Shown piece by piece: positions 15,548-23,548 of a stretch of 29,959 nucleotides of DNA (position 1 is its first letter; each line of letters begins with the position of its first letter). Both the position numbers and the translations under genes were made by a program. The stretch is from the NCBI GenBank assembly GCA_900770705.1, contig CAAGLF010000024.1, positions 1 to 29,959 on the forward strand. Reading direction: 5' to 3'. This stretch comes from Bacteroidaceae bacterium. Lineage in GTDB: Bacteria > Bacteroidota > Bacteroidia > Bacteroidales > Bacteroidaceae. The notes under the pieces are model-generated. The model was not told the origin of the DNA. It saw only the letters and a program-made list of their open reading frames with translations, and searched no databases.

Positions 15548-16037
15548 CGCGGCCGTGCGCTGCACCGCTTACGGCCACCGGCTAGTCTGTTGCCTGCTGG
15601 CCATCTGCGTGCTGGCCGCCTGCGACCGACGGATTGTCTACGACACTTACCGGCAGACGCCGGCCGAGGGCTGGGAGCACCAGGACACGCTCTCCTATCA
15701 TATCGACACGATTCCTGCGACGGGGAATTATTGCCTGCACCTGGGCATACGCACCTCTACCGCCCACCACTACCCCTTCCGAAACCTATATCTGGTGGTC
15801 AAAGAGTACTGGAATGCGCCCGACACGTGCCTCGTGGACACCCTGCTGTGCCATCTGACCGATGAGGATGGCGACCTCGACGGTGCTGGAACGGGCTTCC
15901 GGCAATATACCTTCCCTGTAAGCAAACTGACCCTGACGGAACATTCCACCGGCACTATCAGTGTGCGACATATCATGCGGCGCACGGAGCTCACCGGCGT
16001 CTCCGACATCGGCATTCGCCTGGAGAAGGCAGACTGA
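15495..16037 (+). CDS. gldH: Gliding motility-type lipoprotein GldH
   Basis: This encodes 180 residues from ATG at 15495, overlapping ricT by 53 nt in another frame. A GTG at 15555, 8 nt after the ricT stop, would give a more usual 22-residue signal peptide (VRCTAYGHRLVCCLLAICVL) before the lipobox Cys (Cys43 in the longer form, LAAC). The mature part has the GldH pattern: DRRIVYDTYR, 'GWEHQDTLSYHIDTI', 'YPFRNLYLVVKEYW', and a C-terminal 'GVSDIGIRLEK'. In gliding species GldH is an outer-membrane-linked lipoprotein needed for motility; in most gut and oral Bacteroidales it is present without gliding and its role is unclear. It is the last gene of the unit and is followed by a long hairpin. 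Confidence 0.85.
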   Translation: MAKTTATSPAKGRRKTPDAAVRCTAYGHRLVCCLLAICVLAACDRRIVYDTYRQTPAEGWEHQDTLSYHIDTIPATGNYCLHLGIRTSTAHHYPFRNLYLVVKEYWNAPDTCLVDTLLCHLTDEDGDLDGAGTGFRQYTFPVSKLTLTEHSTGTISVRHIMRRTELTGVSDIGIRLEKAD

Positions 16038-16084
16038 CAGCGTCAGAGCCGACATTTCCCCTTCACTCCCCACGCCCCACATAA

Positions 16085-16131
16085 CCACGAGGCGGACTTT
16101 GCACATCTGTAATGCAAAGTCCGCCTCGTGG
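16085..16131. terminator. Shared hairpin between convergent gldH and ATPase genes
   Basis: A perfect 19-bp stem pairs 16085-16103 with 16113-16131 around a 9-nt loop. It lies between the gldH stop (16037) and the end of the converging ATPase gene (16169). Neither side has a strong T run, so termination may depend on stem strength or also protect 3' ends. Confidence 0.7.
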
Positions 16132-16168
16132 CTCTTATACAAGATAAGGGGCACTGTAGCATCTGCCG

Positions 16169-17347
16169 CTAATACAGGAAGCCGAAGAGCCAGAGCGGTA
16201 TCTCTCCATCGTGCCCCAACTCCGTATTATATTTGGCATAAATCAAAGTAGAGCCGGCCTTCACCCGCTTAGTGCGGTCGCAGACGCAAATCTCGGTGGA
16301 GCCATTGACCTGGAAGACGCCGGCCCGACGATTCTTCCGGACTTGGTGGTGCCTCCACAGGGTATTGACAAAGAATGTCTCCATTATCAGCTGCTCGTCC
16401 ATATCCGGTGTGTAGACGGCATACAGCAGGTTGGTGTCGTGGAGCATAACAGCCGCCGGCTTTCCGCCGGGTTCCTCTCCCTCCTTATACACCCGATTGA
16501 TCAGTCTGGCCTCTTCCAGATACTGCAAGTAGTTCATCACGGTGGCGCGACTCGTTCCAATCTCCTCGGCCAGGCGGCTCACGTTGAGCGTAGGCTCGTC
16601 ACTCACCGCCAGCAGATAGAGCAACTTCTTCAGACGGGAGAGGTACTTCAGCTCTATCTGCTTCGTAAAGAGCACGTCGACCTCTATCATCATATTCATA
16701 GCCTTCAGCAAAGCCTCGGTAAAGTTGTGGTTTTCAAGGAAGAAGGGGTAATAACCATGGTGCAGGTACTCCTGGAAGTATTGCCAGGGCCGCACCTTCA
16801 GCAGTATCTGCTTGATGATTTGTTTGTGATTGGTCAGCAATTCGTCCAAGGTATACGCCTGAAAGTCGTTACCGGTCTGGAGATTGATGTACTCCCTGAA
16901 GGAGAAGCCGTGGAGCACGTATGAGCGCGTGAGATGTGCCAGTTCGTCGTCGTCGATGGGGTCGGGCACGGACGTTGTGGTATATACTATGCGCAAACGG
17001 GGGTAGCGCTTATAGCATTCGAGCAGTTGGTTGCGCCAGTCGGGCAGCTTGAACGCCTGATCTATGAGCAACACCAAACCGCCACCGCGCACGAACTCCC
17101 CGGCGAAGTCTACGATACCCCGGCCTTGGAAGTAGAAACTGTTGATGTTAATATAAAGACACTGTCGCAGACGCACATCGAAATTTTCCTTCGCATACTG
17201 AAGCAGAAAAGAGGTACGTCCCACACCACGAGGCCCCTTGATGGCAATCATTCGATAGCTCCAATCGATATTGTCGAGCAAGGCACGCCGAACTTGCACA
17301 TTGGTGTGTTCTATCAAGTAGGTATGCGTCTGAAAAAAGTTCTCCAT
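16169..17347 (-). CDS. AAA-type ATPase (DUF4143 architecture) with altered Walker A and B motifs
   Basis: This encodes 392 residues with no signal peptide. The order is P-loop NTPase (about 15-200), winged-helix segment (about 254-290, 'NVSRLAEEIGTSRATVMNYLQYLEEARLI') and a C-terminal DUF4143-like nuclease-fold remnant. This is the layout of a large group of prokaryotic ATPases often linked to mobile or defence functions. The P-loop reads GPRGVGRTS (38-46), with Arg44 in place of the catalytic lysine. Walker B reads LVLLIDQ (91-97), with Gln97 in place of glutamate, and the sensor segment reads TTTS where TGSS is usual. It could bind but hardly hydrolyse ATP. It stands alone with its own promoter, convergent to gldH. 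Function is unknown. Confidence 0.82.
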   Translation of the reverse strand: MENFFQTHTYLIEHTNVQVRRALLDNIDWSYRMIAIKGPRGVGRTSFLLQYAKENFDVRLRQCLYININSFYFQGRGIVDFAGEFVRGGGLVLLIDQAFKLPDWRNQLLECYKRYPRLRIVYTTTSVPDPIDDDELAHLTRSYVLHGFSFREYINLQTGNDFQAYTLDELLTNHKQIIKQILLKVRPWQYFQEYLHHGYYPFFLENHNFTEALLKAMNMMIEVDVLFTKQIELKYLSRLKKLLYLLAVSDEPTLNVSRLAEEIGTSRATVMNYLQYLEEARLINRVYKEGEEPGGKPAAVMLHDTNLLYAVYTPDMDEQLIMETFFVNTLWRHHQVRKNRRAGVFQVNGSTEICVCDRTKRVKAGSTLIYAKYNTELGHDGEIPLWLFGFLY

Positions 17348-17378
17348 AAAAATTCCCTTTTTTGTGTCTTTCAGCCGA

Positions 17379-17408
17379 CAAAGATACGGAAACTATTTTA
17401 GATTGTAA
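17379..17408 (-). promoter_or_regulatory. Promoter of the ATPase gene
   Basis: The minus-strand TATCTTTG (17386-17379) is an exact -7 match. TTTA, ending near 17405 and 18-19 bp upstream, is a partial -33. The start near 17372 leaves a leader of about 25 nt. The preceding gene on this strand stops at 17448, only about 40 bp upstream of the -33. Confidence 0.65.
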
Positions 17409-17447
17409 AGCCAAGATAGCAAAAAGTGGAGAAAAGTTCATCCGCTA

Positions 17448-19535
17448 CTATGGCAGGAACAGGGAGCACTGCAACTGCACATCCGCCTTGGTAGGAGCGG
17501 AAATGCGGGCAGTGCCGGAGCTGATATAGTCGCGATTGAAGTAGTGAGTCAGGCCGCCGTTCACGGAGAAAGAGCAATACTTGAGGGGCTTCCAGGCCAG
17601 CTGTCCCACCAGGCGGCAGCCGTGGTAGGCATAAGTAGGGAAACCGGCTGTATGAGGCAGTCGCGGCTCGTAGGCATAGAGACGGGAAGCATAGTCGTCG
17701 GTCAGGAAGCAAGCTGCAAAGGCGGACAGCCTGAGCGTACTGCCAACGTCGGCGGCACTGCGCACCGAGGCCATCCATCCCCACGAGGGGCTACGGGTCT
17801 GCCAGGCGGCCACGGCCACGTCGACCGCTGCATACAGGCTGAATCCGGAGGCCACCCTGCTCATCGACAAGCGCCCGCGATGGGTGGAGGCGTACTCCGT
17901 CAGCCCCTCATAGCCGGTCACATTCTGCTGTTTGGTCTTGAAAGCGTAGCGCACCTTCCACTCTGTCCCCGTCCCCACCCTGCGCAGTCCTTCTATATAT
18001 GCCTCCATACCTTGCGAAGCCTTGTCGGCGCGATATAGCGGTCTCGGATGGCGGAACAGATCGACATAAGCGCGCCATTCGGTGCGCTTCCACACCTTCC
18101 AGACGGTTCCCAGCAGCACTCCCAGTTCATTCTGGGGCTGCGAGCCCTGCTGCATGGTGCCGGCGAAGGGACTCACGAAGCGTTGCGACAGACTGCGTTG
18201 CTGCAAGGAGAATTCCACGTCGTCCCACGGCCGGAAGCGCACTGTCTGCGAAGCCGAAAGGTGCAGATACCTGTCTGCTGCCACTTCTCCCTGCCAGCCC
18301 CACCTGTGCTTTTTCCACATCCAGTCTACGCTGGTGCCCGCCGCCGACTTTCCCCGCAGATAGTAGCGGTTGTATGCGTGCTCCGTGGGACAGACGGTGG
18401 TGCCATAGCGGGCCAGGTATCCGCCCCATCCCCAGGCAAAACCGGCCTTGCTGTAGGCCAGTCGGGCCCCCACGACGCCGCAATCCACGTTGTGCTTCCG
18501 CTCCAGTTCCCGCCGTGTGCGGTGGAGTCCGTCGGTCAGAAAGGAGGTGACAGTGTCATTTTCCACCCGCGCATCAAGCCGTCGGAGGGAGGCGAAGGCG
18601 GAAATCTGCCAGCCGTTTCCCCAGGTCAGGGCCACGGCTCCACCGCGGAAATAGCGGCACTCGTCGGTAGAGGTGTGCGGCTTCAGCTCCGCCGACAAGC
18701 GCGTTCCCCCCTCCAGCCACTGCCGACGGCCGAGGAAGAAGGCATTGCCCAGCAGCAGTCCGGCTCCCCACTGCACCTTGTAATCGCCCAGCCAGAGCCG
18801 GAAGCGCTGGCCGACGGGCTGATACGTCAGATAGAAGGAGGTATAGTCGTAGGGCAGATTGCCCTCACGCCCGAAGGGTTCGCCGGCATCCTTCTGCAGG
18901 GTCAGGCCATAGGCCACCTCCTTCCGGTAGCGGTATCTGAAGCGAAGGGTATTGCCGAGACCGTTGCCGAGGTACACCCGATTGAGATTTTCCCGCAGTT
19001 CCTGCTCGGAGTAGCTACGGTTTCCCGCCCGCCTGTACAGCGGAATGTCCAGCCGCGTCGTCAGTTCGAAGCGTCCGTCGGCCAGTTTTCTGCGCAAGGG
19101 GATGGGCTTTGTCAGGGTGTCTCCGGCAAAGGCGAACAAGGACAGGCGGCAACGGGTGGCATAAGTCAGGCCACTCACAAACTGCAGTTCCCCCAGGGTG
19201 AGATAGTGGCGGTGCCGCTCGCGGTAACACAATATGGAGTCCGCCTCCTGTTCCGACAGGAAGGGCAGCTGCAGCAGGGCCTCTCGGTCGGCACGGTTCA
19301 GGTTCAGCGGTGCCTCCTTCAGTTCCTCCAATCGCTGCAAAGTCTCGGAAAGGGCGGCCTCATCCTCGCCCGTCAGTGCCATATCCGCCACAAACTCCTC
19401 CACAAAGTCGTCCCACTCCACATAAATCTCGCGGCGCGACAGGTCCGTCTGTGCCGACAGCGTCAGGCTCAGGCAGGCACACCACCACCCCATCCATACG
19501 CGGAACGACCGGAGCAGTGGCGGCAGGTGATACAT
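17448..19535 (-). CDS. Outer-membrane beta-barrel protein with N-terminal helix-hairpin-helix motif
   Basis: This encodes 695 residues. A signal peptide is likely (either from residue 1 or from Met15, MGWWCACLSLTLSA, cut before QT). Residues about 75-125 carry a ComEA-like helix-hairpin-helix segment: 'LNLNRADREALLQLPFLSEQEADSILCYRERH' marks it, with 'LTLGELQFVSGL' after. The rest, from about 150, alternates aromatic and polar residues in many short strands ending in F/Y, as in a large outer-membrane barrel. The HHH unit suggests DNA contact in the periplasm, but DNA uptake is only a hypothesis. It follows the secreted protein gene by 33 nt and is the last gene of the glyS-led group. I know such proteins only as a conserved Bacteroidetes family without assigned function. 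Confidence 0.82.
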   Translation of the reverse strand: MYHLPPLLRSFRVWMGWWCACLSLTLSAQTDLSRREIYVEWDDFVEEFVADMALTGEDEAALSETLQRLEELKEAPLNLNRADREALLQLPFLSEQEADSILCYRERHRHYLTLGELQFVSGLTYATRCRLSLFAFAGDTLTKPIPLRRKLADGRFELTTRLDIPLYRRAGNRSYSEQELRENLNRVYLGNGLGNTLRFRYRYRKEVAYGLTLQKDAGEPFGREGNLPYDYTSFYLTYQPVGQRFRLWLGDYKVQWGAGLLLGNAFFLGRRQWLEGGTRLSAELKPHTSTDECRYFRGGAVALTWGNGWQISAFASLRRLDARVENDTVTSFLTDGLHRTRRELERKHNVDCGVVGARLAYSKAGFAWGWGGYLARYGTTVCPTEHAYNRYYLRGKSAAGTSVDWMWKKHRWGWQGEVAADRYLHLSASQTVRFRPWDDVEFSLQQRSLSQRFVSPFAGTMQQGSQPQNELGVLLGTVWKVWKRTEWRAYVDLFRHPRPLYRADKASQGMEAYIEGLRRVGTGTEWKVRYAFKTKQQNVTGYEGLTEYASTHRGRLSMSRVASGFSLYAAVDVAVAAWQTRSPSWGWMASVRSAADVGSTLRLSAFAACFLTDDYASRLYAYEPRLPHTAGFPTYAYHGCRLVGQLAWKPLKYCSFSVNGGLTHYFNRDYISSGTARISAPTKADVQLQCSLFLP

Positions 19536-19568
19536 AAGAGGCTGTCGGATAATGAATTTTTCCGGCCT

Positions 19569-20765
19569 TTAGGGCAGCCACACCTTCCGCTGTCCCACGA
19601 GATAAATGCCGGCGGGTAATGATTTCAGTGCCTCATCCCTTCGCACTGCGCGGCGCAACAGGCGGCCGTCGATGGCCCGGACATCGACACTGGCAGGCTC
19701 GCGCCGAAGGTCCGGCAGGCCCGTGGCTTCGTCCCACTGCGGCAGTTCGAAGCCCTTCTGCTCCCCGGCGTACGTGTGCGACCGGGGCAAAGCCAGATAA
19801 GCCTTGCCTGCACTGCAGACGAAGGGGCCGCCATCTGCGGCTCCCCACCAGAAGCCCAATTCGTTCGTTTCGCCCTCACCATAGGCCAGTTTATAGTAAT
19901 AGTAGCCGGTGCCGTCGTCGCCCTCTACCATCGTCTGGCTCTCCGTGGCTGCGCCGTGAAGCATATTGTCGGCCACGGCCACGGCGGCCGTTGAGGTCGG
20001 GTAGTACAGGTACTCCCTGGGCAGGGCTTCCCCTTCAGCGGCCTTCACCACCAGCGCAGACTGCGCCGGCACTGTGCTCCCGGCCGGATAACACCAGTCG
20101 TACACCAACCTATAGGTCGGACTCTCGCCGGCATTGAGGCTCTCGATGCTTTCCTTCACCACGCCTCCCGTCACGCCTTCGGGCATAGTCCAGGGCTCTT
20201 CTTCGTAAATGGTGGCATAGCCGCTCTCCGAGATGGCGAGCGTCCGGCTCTCGGCTGCCCCGCCGGAGGTGACGGTAATGGAGTAGAGTTCTAGATAGTA
20301 ACTGGTGCCCGAGGCCGGTTTGGACAGGTTGGAAGTGAAACAAATGCTCAGTTCGCCCGTCAGTCCTGCCACTGAGAATGTACTGTTTGCGCTGAATTTC
20401 TGCTCGTCCACCAGGGTCTCTCCCACGCGCAGTGCCACCTTTGTGGCCGTGGCCTTGGTGGCACGGTCGCCCTTGATCTCTACGCTTGTGATATTCTTCA
20501 GCGGCGTATGGCGCAGAGTGAAGGAAGAGTAGTGGTCGCCTGCCTTGCCTATCTTGAGATAACTGCTGCTACCTGCCAGGGTTACCGAGGTCTGACTGCC
20601 GTAGGGAACCACTTCCCAGCTCCAACCGTCGTCGGGGGTGACCGTGATTCCGGCATCATAGCCCCACTGGTAGAATGTCTGGGCGGCAAGGGGGCTGCCT
20701 ACGAACAGGCCCATCACAAAAAGCAGAAAGCCAACGGAGGGGTAAATTCGCTGTAACATAACCAT
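19569..20765 (-). CDS. Secreted protein with C-terminal sorting-like motif
   Basis: This encodes 398 residues. A signal peptide (cut near residue 29, SPLAAQ) is followed by a beta-rich domain of about 130 residues (30-170), then from about 178 the 'SESGYATIYEEEPW' module also seen in the discoidin protein at 4401-6848. The end reads VDVRAIDGRLLRR and GIYLVGQRKVWLP, the shape of a type A sorting domain used by the type 9 secretion system or its relatives. Export to the cell surface is therefore likely. No enzymatic motif is visible. It lies between the FKBP lipoprotein (44 nt upstream) and the HHH/barrel gene, suggesting co-expression. Confidence 0.78.
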   Translation of the reverse strand: MVMLQRIYPSVGFLLFVMGLFVGSPLAAQTFYQWGYDAGITVTPDDGWSWEVVPYGSQTSVTLAGSSSYLKIGKAGDHYSSFTLRHTPLKNITSVEIKGDRATKATATKVALRVGETLVDEQKFSANSTFSVAGLTGELSICFTSNLSKPASGTSYYLELYSITVTSGGAAESRTLAISESGYATIYEEEPWTMPEGVTGGVVKESIESLNAGESPTYRLVYDWCYPAGSTVPAQSALVVKAAEGEALPREYLYYPTSTAAVAVADNMLHGAATESQTMVEGDDGTGYYYYKLAYGEGETNELGFWWGAADGGPFVCSAGKAYLALPRSHTYAGEQKGFELPQWDEATGLPDLRREPASVDVRAIDGRLLRRAVRRDEALKSLPAGIYLVGQRKVWLP

Positions 20766-20809
20766 TTACAACATTATAAACATAGGTTACGGGAAGGCCG
20801 CCCGCCGCC

Positions 20810-21490
20810 TTATTTCCAGTCGGGCACGGAGGTTCCCTTGCGATAGATGGCGTGGAGCTGCATAGTGAACTGCAGGCAGGAATAGGCGGGATATACCACT
20901 GCCTGACCGAAGGACGACTCGCCATAGGCCAGCTGCCAGGGTATCGTGACCACCCATCTGTCCCCCGGGTGCATATAGAGCAGGGCAGTGGTGAAGCCGT
21001 CTATGCTGTTGCTCACCGCGAGCTTGGCCGGCACTGCCGTGTCCTTTCCGAACACGAGGTCGGCATCGGTGTGTCCGGATGTGTGATCGAAGAGGCGTCC
21101 TTCGGGATATTTGGTGGTAGGAATGAGCCGGCCCATATAGCTGATGCGCACGCTGTCGCCGTAGAGCGGGCACAGGCCCGAGGGATTTTCGGCTGCCTGT
21201 TCTATGCAGACCACGATGGTGTCGGCGGCAGTGCCCGGCGCTTCGGGCAGCGGGCTCTGCGCATAGGTGCGCAGCAGGCGCCAGGGGGTGTGTGCCTCCC
21301 AGTCGGTTCCATACGTTGCCTGTGCCTCGCGGATGGCAGTCCGGGCCTGCCGGTAGCGCTCGAGGAAGTAGGTCTCATTGCGGTTTTTCCAGTCGTTGTA
21401 TTCGGAGGCATCGGGATCTTCCGCGTCGTCGTTGCAGGCGAAGAGGAAGAGGGAGCACATCAGCAGGGAGAGGAGGGTACGGATATTCAT
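20810..21490 (-). CDS. FKBP-type peptidyl-prolyl isomerase lipoprotein
   Basis: This encodes 226 residues from the ATG at 21490 (MNIRTLLSLL). The lipobox FLFAC puts the lipidated cysteine at residue 19, so it is probably attached to the outer membrane facing the periplasm or surface. The C-terminal half is an FKBP domain: GDSVRISYMGRLI, then 'LFDHTSG', 'VSNSIDGFTTALLYMHPGDRWVVTIPWQLAYGES', and a final strand YSCLQFTMQLHAI. The GMREGEKR-type core of canonical enzymes is altered to YMHPGDRW, so activity is uncertain. A long nested hairpin separates it from glyS upstream. Confidence 0.85.
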   Translation of the reverse strand: MNIRTLLSLLMCSLFLFACNDDAEDPDASEYNDWKNRNETYFLERYRQARTAIREAQATYGTDWEAHTPWRLLRTYAQSPLPEAPGTAADTIVVCIEQAAENPSGLCPLYGDSVRISYMGRLIPTTKYPEGRLFDHTSGHTDADLVFGKDTAVPAKLAVSNSIDGFTTALLYMHPGDRWVVTIPWQLAYGESSFGQAVVYPAYSCLQFTMQLHAIYRKGTSVPDWK

Positions 21491-21544
21491 CGTCTTGATA
21501 CGTTTGTTGGGGTATGAATAGGGGATGTGGATACATCTACGGGG

Positions 21545-21629
21545 CACACGGATGGCACTGTCCGGGCTTCCGGCAGCCTGCTCTGGGGCGGGGCGGTGCC
21601 GGAGCTTTCGGCGCTGTGTCATCCGTGTG
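21545..21629. repeat. Long nested stem-loop between glyS and the FKBP gene
   Basis: CACACGGATG (21545-21554) pairs with CATCCGTGTG (21620-21629), and an inner TTCCGGCA/TGCCGGAG stem lies within. No T run follows, so it may be an attenuator or an RNA-processing site rather than a simple terminator. No promoter motif is seen in this 155-nt gap. Confidence 0.55.
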
Positions 21630-21645
21630 TCTGCCGGTCCTGGGG

Positions 21646-23181
21646 CTACTTGCCCAGCAGCGAAGCTATCGTCACGCGCTCTGTGAGCAGGGGCAGGAGG
21701 CTGTCGATGGCCACACGTGTCTGCTCCATTGTGTCGCGGTCGCGCAGGGTCACGCAGTTGTCGCTAAGCGTGTCGTGGTCGACGGTGACGCAGAAGGGGG
21801 TTCCTACCGCGTCGTGACGGCGGTAGCGCTTGCCGATGGTGTCCTTCTCGTCGTAACTGCAGTTGAAGAAGGGCCGCAGGCGGTCGTAGATTTCGCGGGC
21901 CTTTTCGGGCAGGCCGTCCTTGCGCACCAGCGGCAGGATGGCCAGCTTCGTGGGTGCAAGGGCCGCAGGCAGGCGCAGCACGGTGCGCACCTCGCCTCCC
22001 GGCAGCTGCTCCTCGCAGTAGCTGTGGCAGACGACGGTGAGGAACATGCGGTCGAGTCCGATGGATGTCTCTATGACGTAGGGGGTGTAGCTCTGGTTGG
22101 TTTCGGGGTCGAAATAGGCTATCTTTCGTCCGCTGTACTGGGCGTGCTGGCTCAGGTCGAAGTCGGTGCGGGAGTGGATGCCCTCCACTTCCTTGTATCC
22201 GAAGGGCAGACGGAACTCGATGTCGCAGGCGGCGTTGGCGTAGTGTGCCAGCTTCTCGTGGTCGTGGAAGCGGTAGTTTTCGGCACCGAATCCCAAGGCC
22301 TGGTGCCAGCGCATACGTTCCTGCTTCCAGGAGTTGAACCAGTCAAGCTCGGTGCCGGGCTTCACGAAGAACTGCATTTCCATCTGCTCGAACTCACGCA
22401 TGCGGAAGATGAACTGCCGGGCTACTATTTCATTGCGGAAGGCCTTGCCTATCTGTGCGATACCGAAGGGCACCTTCATACGTCCCGTCTTCTGCACGTT
22501 CAGGTAGTTCACGAAGATACCCTGGGCTGTCTCAGGGCGCAGGTAAATGGTCGATGCGCCTTCTGCCGTGCTGCCTACTTCGGTCTTGAACATCAGGTTG
22601 AACTGGCGTACATCGGTCCAGTTGCGTGTACCTGATATGGGACAGGCTATCTCTTCGTCGACGATGATCTGCTTCAGTGCCTCCAGGTCCATCTGTTCCA
22701 TAGCCTGCTTGTAGCGGTCGTGCAGGGCGTCGCGCTTCTGCTGCTCGGCCAGTACGCGGGGCGATGTGGAGCGATACTGCGCCTCGTCGAAGGCGTCGCC
22801 GAAGCGTTTGCGTGCCTTTGCCACTTCCTTCTCTATCTTTTCCTCGTACTTGGCTATCTGGTCTTCGATGAGCACGTCGGCGCGGTAGCGCTTCTTCGAG
22901 TCGCGGTTGTCGATGAGGGGGTCGTTGAAGGCGTCCACGTGTCCAGAAGCCTTCCACACCGTGGGGTGCATGAAGATGGCAGAATCGAGGCCGACGATGT
23001 TCTCGTGCATCTGCACCATCGACTGCCACCAGTACTGCTTGATGTTGTTCTTCAGCTCAACGCCGTTCTGTCCATAGTCGTATACGGCTCCCAATCCATC
23101 ATAAATCTCGCTGGAGGGGAACACAAAGCCGTACTCCTTGCAATGCGATACTATCTTCTTAAAGATATCTTCCTGTGCCAT
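21646..23181 (-). CDS. glyS: Glycine--tRNA ligase (single-chain, dimeric type)
   Basis: This 511-residue class II synthetase charges tRNA-Gly. It is the alpha-2 type that resembles the archaeal and eukaryal enzyme, as usual in Bacteroidetes. Landmarks are 'GFVFPSSEIYDGLGAVYDYGQNGVELKNNI' near residue 18, motif 2 'RNEIVARQFIFRMREFEQMEMQFFV', 'FGYKEVEGIHSRTDFDLSQH', motif 3 'PYVIETSIGLDRMFLTVV', and the C-terminal anticodon-binding domain ending near 'RVTIASLLGK'. The ATG at 23181 is used because the upstream extension crosses the promoter. It heads a minus-strand group with the FKBP lipoprotein and two exported proteins. Confidence 0.95.
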   Translation of the reverse strand: MAQEDIFKKIVSHCKEYGFVFPSSEIYDGLGAVYDYGQNGVELKNNIKQYWWQSMVQMHENIVGLDSAIFMHPTVWKASGHVDAFNDPLIDNRDSKKRYRADVLIEDQIAKYEEKIEKEVAKARKRFGDAFDEAQYRSTSPRVLAEQQKRDALHDRYKQAMEQMDLEALKQIIVDEEIACPISGTRNWTDVRQFNLMFKTEVGSTAEGASTIYLRPETAQGIFVNYLNVQKTGRMKVPFGIAQIGKAFRNEIVARQFIFRMREFEQMEMQFFVKPGTELDWFNSWKQERMRWHQALGFGAENYRFHDHEKLAHYANAACDIEFRLPFGYKEVEGIHSRTDFDLSQHAQYSGRKIAYFDPETNQSYTPYVIETSIGLDRMFLTVVCHSYCEEQLPGGEVRTVLRLPAALAPTKLAILPLVRKDGLPEKAREIYDRLRPFFNCSYDEKDTIGKRYRRHDAVGTPFCVTVDHDTLSDNCVTLRDRDTMEQTRVAIDSLLPLLTERVTIASLLGK

Positions 23182-23213
23182 AGTGGTGATAATGTTATAG
23201 TTTGTTTCGGGTG

Positions 23214-23245
23214 CAAAGTTAGTGTAACGGGAGAGAAATCCCAAA
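23214..23245 (-). promoter_or_regulatory. glyS promoter
   Basis: Minus-strand TTTG (23245-23242) and TAACTTTG (23221-23214) are 20 bp apart, a full consensus match. The start near 23207 gives a leader of about 25 nt. No T-box-like leader is present. Confidence 0.8.
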
Positions 23246-23548
23246 CGAAAACCGAAGTTTTACCGCCCCTGCCGCCCCGCAGCGGGCCGCTGCAGACATC
23301 TCCGCCGCAGGGCGCCGGCAGAGGCGGGGCCCGCCTCTGCCGATACCGGGCCTCATCTTCCCCTGCAACGGGCCCCGGTTTCACGGACGATGGGCCCCAT
23401 CGTCGGCCACGATGGGCCCCGGTTTCGGCCGGAGCGGGCGACACTGCACTCTGCGCTGCCGCCATCTGCCTGTCGCACAGGTGCATAGCAACGGCCGGGA
23501 GAACCGGCACTTCTGCATGCGCTCCCGGCCGCGTATGTCTGTGACGGC
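23246..23548. repeat. GC-rich intergenic block of palindromes
   Basis: No gene is seen. A 13-bp palindrome with a 1-nt centre spans 23316-23342. A 9-bp one spans 23386-23404. A 10-bp stem pairs 23492-23501 with 23522-23531. GGGCCCCGGTTTC occurs twice, at 23370 and 23414, and ACGATGGGCCCC twice, at 23387 and 23409. The block sits after the stop of the DUF4384-like gene and before the glyS promoter, so it may end the caspase-cluster transcript. Confidence 0.65.

Noticed and set aside
21646..23244. T-box or other riboswitch before glyS
   Set aside because: The promoter leaves only about 25 nt of leader, too short for such an element.
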